Shown: positions 57,501-64,000 of the stretch, in pieces
Layout of the letters: every line of letters begins with the position of its first letter
Numbering within the stretch: position 1 is the first letter of the stretch
NCBI GenBank assembly: GCA_963556195.1
Contig: OY744528.1
Span: forward strand, 57,167,650-57,231,649
Direction of reading: 5' to 3'
DNA: 64,000 nucleotides
DNA from: Sepiola atlantica
Taxonomy: Eukaryota > Mollusca > Cephalopoda > Sepiida > Sepiolidae
Made by a program: the position numbers and the translations under genes
The notes under the pieces: generated by a model
Database searches by the model: none
What the model saw: the letters and a program-made list of their open reading frames with translations, nothing else
What the model was told of the DNA's origin: nothing

Positions 57501-58736
57501 ACCAACAATTGAGTGAAGAAAAAAAGGGGGATTATGCCTCCATAAAGGAAGCTTTATTTATTACGTTTTCCCTGGGCAGTTTGTGACATGCTGCATGCAC
57601 CCAGGTGAAACTGTAAATGTTTATCTGGCGGACCTGCGGAATTTTCTGTACAATTCGACAGTATGATGGATCGAGGCCTCAAAGCAGCCTTTGTACATCT
57701 TCTCGAATGGAGGAAATGAGTTTCTTAGTTTCTGGCTCGAGCGACCCACGTTAATCATGGCAGTTGTGGGGTCAATGCAAACCAAACAAAGGCAGACAAA
57801 GAACACCAGGATAGGTGTTTCGAATGCAATGAAATTAACCAGTTAGCTAGGGATTGTCTCGCTTGATGTGACAGATAGAGAGCTCAGGACCTCCAACTGT
57901 GGAGAAGTGGTGCACGTTGTTACCGATGTGAAGGACTAGGCCACACTTCTCTGGATTGTCTGGGAAAAGGTTATGGGGCGACAGCTATACGCCCAAACAA
58001 GATGTGAATTCGGTGTTGCCAACTGTAAGTAGCTGTGAACGGGAAAGAGTGCATTGCACTGTTGATTCTGGGTGCTCCTGCATCATAGTGATCAAAAAAG
58101 TGGTGAAAGTAGACCATCTCGGTGATTACTATTGGCGGGAGAACACAGACATGTGGAGTTGGGTCCGTTAGCCTCTGACTGTGCAGTTGTAATTGAGGTC
58201 CTGATAATGGTGGGGGCCCTGATAATGGTGGGGGACCTGCTTGGGTTCGACCTCTTGATGGGGATAGACGCGATAAAAGCTCTAGGTGGAGTATCCATCT
58301 TGAAGTCAAGAGAGGTCCGATTTGTTGACGAGCCAGTTTCTGTTTGCACAGCTGTGCCAGCCCTTATCGAGCAGAGTTTGACTAACAACGAAATGAATGG
58401 ACTGCGACGTGGAACTGGCCCCCCGACAAGATGAAAAACCATGTTACTGAGTATTCAATGCCGACAAGAGTCAGTAAACTATTTGAGGAAGAAGTACAGC
58501 GATGGATCAAGAAAGGCTGGCTTGCTTCCTATGACGAACAAAAGCTGGGACCCCTGAGAATGCTTCTTCAGTTGATGGTTGTTATCCAGCAAAATACATA
58601 AAAAATGTGCCCTGTAATGGATTACTGGGAACTAAACCTCCTTGTGGATGCATATACTGCAGACGCTGATATTTGCACCAAAAAACTGAGGGAATGGAGA
58701 CGGCTAGGATCAAATGTAGCGTTACTGGATCTCCCA
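57497..58736 (+). mobile_element. Gypsy-like relative, gag to RT N-part, inverted (plus strand)
   Basis: Plus strand: VYQQLSEEKKGDYASIKEAL (Gag, entering mid-protein), zinc knuckles CFECNEINQLARDC and CYRCEGLGHTSLDC. Protease: CTVDSGCSCIIV at about 58060. Then LGFDLLMGIDAIKALGGVSI, KKGWLASYDEQKLGP, VMDYWELNLLVDAYTADADI and LREWRRLGSNVALLDL at 58730, the RT segment ending just before the point where the minus-strand half begins. The two halves complement each other with a gap of about ten codons, so they are one element with an internal inversion. Frameshifted and inactive. Confidence 0.85.
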
Positions 58737-58739
58737 TTT

Positions 58740-60017
58740 TATAGATTGATCGCAAGTGTTATAGCTTTGTGGATTGTTCTAAAATATACAGTTTGTCATG
58801 AGAAGAAAAGATATATTTCAAGTGGTGTAGCTTTGTCCTAAGGAGAGATTGATCAAAAATAGTTGTTCAGGAAAAAGAGACGTCGGCTAATGAGTTCAGT
58901 TCAGGGATGGTCAAATGGAATAGCCAGGATGAAATAATCATTTCAGCCACCACAATACCACATTTATTCTAGGGGGCGATCCTACTTAAAATAACCCCCA
59001 ACAGTTGCAAAATTTGGATTTTATTCATAAATATATTTATTCATTGGGAGTGGGACAAAAAAAAAGGTTAGTAAGACTCTCCCAACCTTTTCTAAATAAT
59101 AAACCGCCCACTGTTTTCCGGTTTGTTTAGGACCGAAAATAAGCAAGTTGATCTCTAAGTGGGAGTGGGACTTATGTCGGAAAAAATGACGAAGGAATGG
59201 TGCTTGAGAGTGTATCGTGTTCTTCCACGATGAATTTAATTTCAGGAAGCCAAGAACAAAATAAGAGTGGGGGGAGCATCTTGGAGGAACTCTATTATCA
59301 AAAAATAAAAACAGGACAGGACTCATTCACTTGATTAGAAAATCGATTACCGTGGTGCTGGGATCCAATAAGACCAGGAACCGCGTGTGCCATGCTCATA
59401 CATGGCACATTCACTCATTCATACAGGACTCACTCATGTACTCATACTTGACTCTTTTTCGTATACAGAAGCTGACAACTTGTATCCACCTTTTATCAAA
59501 TTTCGAGGAATGTCATCTTGACTTTAAGCTGATGCCTGAAGAACGCAATCAAAACACGCCTGCTCTATCTCGGATGTTGAGCACTTTTGGATTACTATAT
59601 ACGACTTCCCAAATGTAATAGTGTAATCTTAAATTTATTGCTCCCGTTTAGAGCGCTATTGAAACGATCCAAATAAAATTAAGGACGCCTCCAGAGCACT
59701 ACTAAAACCACCCTTTCCGAGTTTTTTGCTACCCCCTCCTTAGTTCGAAGATAAGCTTAAGAAACGTTAAATAATTTTGAAAGGAAATGCTGCGTCATTT
59801 CCGGAAGGAACACATTGAAATTACAGTGTTTTCTTTACAAATTTCCTCAAACTCGACCTTCCGCCCAATGAAATCTGCTCCATAGCTTCCTTAGGGGTGC
59901 ACTTAGAGATTCAGGAATACTTCCATTATCTTCCCCAATTAATTTTACATAAGAATACACTTTTATATTTTATGTAGATTCTCTAACCTTTTTTCTATAG
60001 GGCATAAACACATTAAG
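58740..60017. other. No gene recognised
   Basis: AT-rich. The stretch 59606-59690 (CCCAAATGTAATAGTGTAAT then TTTATTGCTC) resembles 18800-18890, so it is probably a terminal piece of a dispersed element. Short frames at 59021-59326 and 59331-59618 carry no motif. Confidence 0.5.

Positions 60018-60063
<46 letters not shown>
60018..60063. repeat. (TA)n microsatellite
   Basis: About 22 TA units, 100 bp left of the large palindrome. Confidence 0.95.
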
Positions 60064-60066
<3 letters not shown>

Positions 60067-60162
60067 ATCAAATAAACCAAAGTGAAAACTTTTAGTAGAT
60101 GGAACCTATTGTGAAAAGGATTAGCTCAATATACGAGATAGAGCAACAGTAGAGATAGAAGA

Positions 60163-61087
<925 letters not shown>

Positions 61088-61439
61088 AGATATAGATTTT
61101 GTGTTTAGCTGAGTTGAGAACGTTTCGGAGTCAAATGAATAATGTCTCAAAAGGAGAAAATTGCTAATGTTGCAGAGTCAGATGTTAGTGATCGGTCTAT
61201 TTGTTTAGATACAAGACAAAACAAAAATATGGCAATGACATAGAAAGAATGACAACACACACGAGAACTATGTAAAAGAAATGAGTGTGTTTATTGTATC
61301 ATAAGGTACAAAAATATCAGGGTCACAGGTCTGTGTTTCGGCTGCTAGTGTTGTAGGAAAGGTGATGAGGAGTTGTCGAGAATGAGTTGTTCTCCAACGT
61401 CTGGGGAGAAAGGTTTGCTTGATAGGCCTGGTCGATGTG

Positions 61440-62198
61440 GAAGCGTTTCTGCTGGTTCAAAAGCATTCGAAAGAGTATGGCATTCTGTTTTTTTACACAA
61501 ACTTCAGGATTATGGTATTATTGGTAAGGTTCTTGACATTATTAGGTCTTTTCTTTTTGATCAGAGTTTTGCGAGTAACTCTGGATGGTGTCTCCTCAGC
61601 CTATTTCCCTATCAATGCTTGTGTTCCTCACGGCTCAATTCTAGGCCTAACACCCTTTCTTTTCTATATCAATGATCTCCCAGAGAATATCATTCAGAAG
61701 ATTAACATCTATGCTGATGATACCACTATCTATTCTGGTGTTGCTTTTCACCCATCTTCCTGAGATGAGTTGGAATATGCAGCTGATCTAGAAGTTGACC
61801 TGGGTTCAGTTGTGGATTGGGGTACGAAATGGTTTATTTCGTTTAATCCTGTTAAAACTCAGCTCGTGTCTTTCGATCGTAGGCGTGTCCCTTTTCTTCC
61901 TGAGATTTTCATGGATAATTCTGAAACTTCTTGGTCTTTGTCTCATCAAATCTTTCTTGGAGTTCATACATTAGATCCATTGCTCTTTTTGCTTCTCATA
62001 AAGTCGGTTCTCTCTATCGCTCTCAAATACTTTCTCACACCTGAGACTGTTCTCTATCTCTACAAATCTATTATCAGACCTTGTATGGAATACTGTTGAC
62101 ATATTTGGGCTGGTGAATCTCTGTCCCATTTGAGCATTCTTCATAAGCTTCAGAAACGTATATGTAATTTAGTTGGCCCCACCCTTTCTTCTTCTCTG

Positions 62199-62261
<63 letters not shown>

Positions 62262-62660
62262 ACGTGATGTTGCTAGTCTTAGTCTTTTCTATAAATATTA
62301 TTATGACATGTGTTTTTCAGAATTGTCTGATATATTCCCTGTTTCCTTTGTTCCATCTCGTTTGACTCGTTGGTCTGGTGGTCTACGCCAATTCGCTGTT
62401 GTGATACCTTGTTATAATACAGCTTCCTATTCCAATAGCTTCTGTCCAAGAAATGCAGGCTTGTAAAACTCTCTTCCTGCTGACTTTAGCCTTGGTCTTT
62501 TCAAGATTAAGGTCAATGCGCATCTCCAGTCGTTGCAATAATCATCTTTCGTTCTTTTTAGATCCTTACATCAAGTGGATTCATGCCTTGTCTGAGGTGA
62601 TTTCTATATATAAAAAAGAGGCGGCTCATGAGTGTCTGGCTGTCAAAGTTGGATAGATTC
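61440..62660 (+). mobile_element. LINE RT (5'-truncated) with in-frame (CT)n expansion
   Basis: Plus strand. SKAFERVWHSVFLHKLQDYG (RT block with usual DLSKAFD; here entered mid-way), then INACVPHGSILGLTPFLFYI, NDLPENI and INIYADDTTIYS with an intact YADD pair. Then WGTKWFISFNPVKTQLVSFD and YLYKSIIRPCMEYC. After a stop: LQKRICNLVGPTLSSSLH, then an LSLS tract encoded by (CT)n, then SHRRDVASLSLFYKYYYDMC and SRLTRWSGGLRQFAV to about 62540. Relatives would carry a short Ser/His link where the repeat now sits. One to three frameshifts and stops mark it as inactive. Jockey/CR1-like type by block order. Confidence 0.8.
62201..62256. repeat. (CT)n microsatellite within LINE coding sequence
   Basis: About 28 CT units between codons for SSLH and SHRRDVASL. 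It encodes alternating Leu-Ser. Confidence 0.95.
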
Positions 62661-62817
62661 CTCAGGTAGGTATGCTTACCGTGGTCGTCTCTAAGGGTGA
62701 AGAGATGCGTTGTTTAGTTCTGATCGACATAGAAAGGTGCCTCAGGTAGGTCCGATGCAGACGCCATTAGAGGCTGTAGTAGCTGTCTGGGACGACAGCT
62801 TGTCAAGTTGAGTCAAA

Positions 62818-64000
62818 ATGAAAATCAGCAAGGGCTGGATCGGAAGAAAATGTCACCACGCCACTGGTAGCTGGACAGGTCTGGCCAGGAAGACATCGGA
62901 TGTGACAAGCAGACTTCACCAAAAAGCTGTTAATATTTTGGACATGGCCGTTGACAGTTGCGGTTTCACTAGATATCAACATGATGATAATGAATTCCTA
63001 TCTCAAAACAATACTATTCAACATGACGATAATGAATTCCTATCTCAAAACAATACTATTCAACATGACGATAATGAATTCCTATCTCAAAACAATACTG
63101 TTCAACATGATGATAATGAATTCCTATCTAAAAACAATACTATTCAACATGACGATAATGAATTCCTATCTCAAAACAATACTATTCAACATGACGATAA
63201 TGAATTCCTATCTCAAAACAATACTATTCAACATGATGATAATGAATTCCTATCTCAAAACAATACTATTCAACATGACGATAATGAATTCCTATCTCAA
63301 AACAATACTATTCAACAGGACGATAATGAATTCCTATCTCAAAACAATACTATTCAACATGACGATAATGAATTCCTATCTCAAAACAATACTATTCAAC
63401 AGGACGATAATGAATTCCTATCTCAAAACAATACTATTCAACATGACGATAATGAATTCCTATCTCAAAACAATACTATTCAACATGACGATAATGAATT
63501 CCTATCTCAAAACAATACTATTCAACAGGACGATAATGAATTCCTATCTCAAAACAATACTATTCAACATGACGATAATGATCTCCTATCTCAAAACAAT
63601 ACTATTCAACATGACGATAATGAATTCCTATCTCAAAACAATACTATTCAACATGACAATAATGAATTACTATTTCAAAACAATACTATTCAACATGACG
63701 ATAATGAATTCCTATCTCAAAACAATACTATTCAACATGACGATAATGAATTCCTATCTCAAAACAATACTATTCAACATGACGATAATGAATTACTATT
63801 TCAAAACAATACTATTCAACATGACGATAATGAATTCCTATCTCAAAACAATACTATTCAACATGACGATAATGAATTCCTATCTCAAAACAATACTATT
63901 CAACATGACGATAATGAATTCCTATCTCAAAACAATACTATTAAACATGACGATAATGAATTCCTATCTCAAAATAATACTATTCAACATGACGATAATG
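62818..64000 (+). CDS. Open frame of 14-residue repeats, runs off the window (partial)
   Basis: ATG at 62818, preceded directly by an in-frame TGA (62809-62811). It opens a frame of 394 codons with no stop to the window end. Residues 1-53 (MKISKGWIGRKCHHATGSWT..., ending DSCGFTRY) are unique; I do not recognise them, and they show no signal peptide or membrane segment. From residue 54 the frame is (QHDDNEFLSQNNTI)n, 24 full units, acidic, Asn/Gln-rich and hydrophilic. Variants (QQDDNEF, DNDLLS, DNNELLF) never break the frame, though a 42-bp unit without stops would do so anyway. It could be a repeat-protein exon, or a satellite that by chance extends a short frame. No promoter or intron signal supports expression. 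Confidence 0.4.
   Translation, partial: MKISKGWIGRKCHHATGSWTGLARKTSDVTSRLHQKAVNILDMAVDSCGFTRYQHDDNEFLSQNNTIQHDDNEFLSQNNTIQHDDNEFLSQNNTVQHDDNEFLSKNNTIQHDDNEFLSQNNTIQHDDNEFLSQNNTIQHDDNEFLSQNNTIQHDDNEFLSQNNTIQQDDNEFLSQNNTIQHDDNEFLSQNNTIQQDDNEFLSQNNTIQHDDNEFLSQNNTIQHDDNEFLSQNNTIQQDDNEFLSQNNTIQHDDNDLLSQNNTIQHDDNEFLSQNNTIQHDNNELLFQNNTIQHDDNEFLSQNNTIQHDDNEFLSQNNTIQHDDNELLFQNNTIQHDDNEFLSQNNTIQHDDNEFLSQNNTIQHDDNEFLSQNNTIKHDDNEFLSQNNTIQHDDN
62977..64000. repeat. 42-bp minisatellite, 24 units plus 16 nt, continues beyond window
   Basis: The exact 42-bp period runs from 62977 to 63985 and on to the edge. Unit: CAACATGACGATAATGAATT then CCTATCTCAAAACAATACTA then TT. Variants (CAACAGGACG, GAATTACTATTTC, GATGAT for GACGAT) are scattered. 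Confidence 0.98.

Overview
The window is eukaryotic and most likely from a marine invertebrate. It is AT-rich, has no operons or compact genes, is full of (TA)n, (CT)n and trinucleotide microsatellites, and carries every major metazoan retroelement class plus mariner. A 5S rRNA-like sequence at 2618-2728 (minus) resembles mollusc-type 5S, so I infer a mollusc, possibly a cephalopod. That inference is moderate to weak. I found no convincing host protein-coding gene. Nearly everything recognisable is a transposable element, a piece of one, or a satellite array.

Layout. 0.2-5.5 kb: two internally deleted minus-strand copies of a 'type-1' (R2-like) non-LTR retrotransposon, each with its own minisatellite (60-bp and 50-bp units). 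7-8.5 kb: purine-rich simple sequence and an inverted repeat. 9.2-10.6 kb: a 30-bp satellite of about 45 units. 11.7-12.3 kb: a foldback element. 12.8-15.4 kb: a mariner transposase split by about 1.6 kb of foreign DNA. 18.9-20.9 kb: a gypsy protease fragment and about three copies of a 400-bp tandem repeat. 21.7-27.4 kb: a plus-strand LINE split by a 3.7-kb insertion carrying a spliced, decayed transposase-like gene of unknown family. 27.4-29.0 kb: a decayed R2-like LINE on the minus strand.

32.0-36.4 kb holds the best preserved element: a 4.4-kb Ty3/gypsy-like LTR retrotransposon with LTRs identical at 315 of 316 bases, a 5-bp target duplication, Gag, and a Pol frame broken by one stop codon. 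Directly beside it, 36.5-39.5 kb is a second, pol-less LTR element with a target duplication, a triplicated primer-binding region and a nested insertion in its 5' LTR. 40.2-42.1 kb: an older gypsy pol cut by a tRNA-derived SINE. 45.4-47.3 kb: a Penelope-like element with mutated active sites. 47.5-50.7 kb: a copia element lacking RT. 50.6-52.0 kb: a BEL/Pao fragment. 55.6-58.7 kb: a relative of the young gypsy element in which the gag-to-RT half is inverted. 60.2-61.0 kb: an 820-bp near-perfect palindrome. 61.4-62.7 kb: a LINE RT with a (CT)n expansion inside its reading frame. 62.8 kb to the window end: an open reading frame built of 42-bp (14-residue) repeats that runs off the edge.

These parts do not form a pathway. 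The region records repeated rounds of insertion, nesting, internal deletion and tandem amplification. The most unusual aspects are minisatellites that grew inside LINE coding sequence, the transposase-like insertion in the LINE, the inverted gypsy element and the large palindrome. All assignments come from reading motifs by eye; no database search was run.
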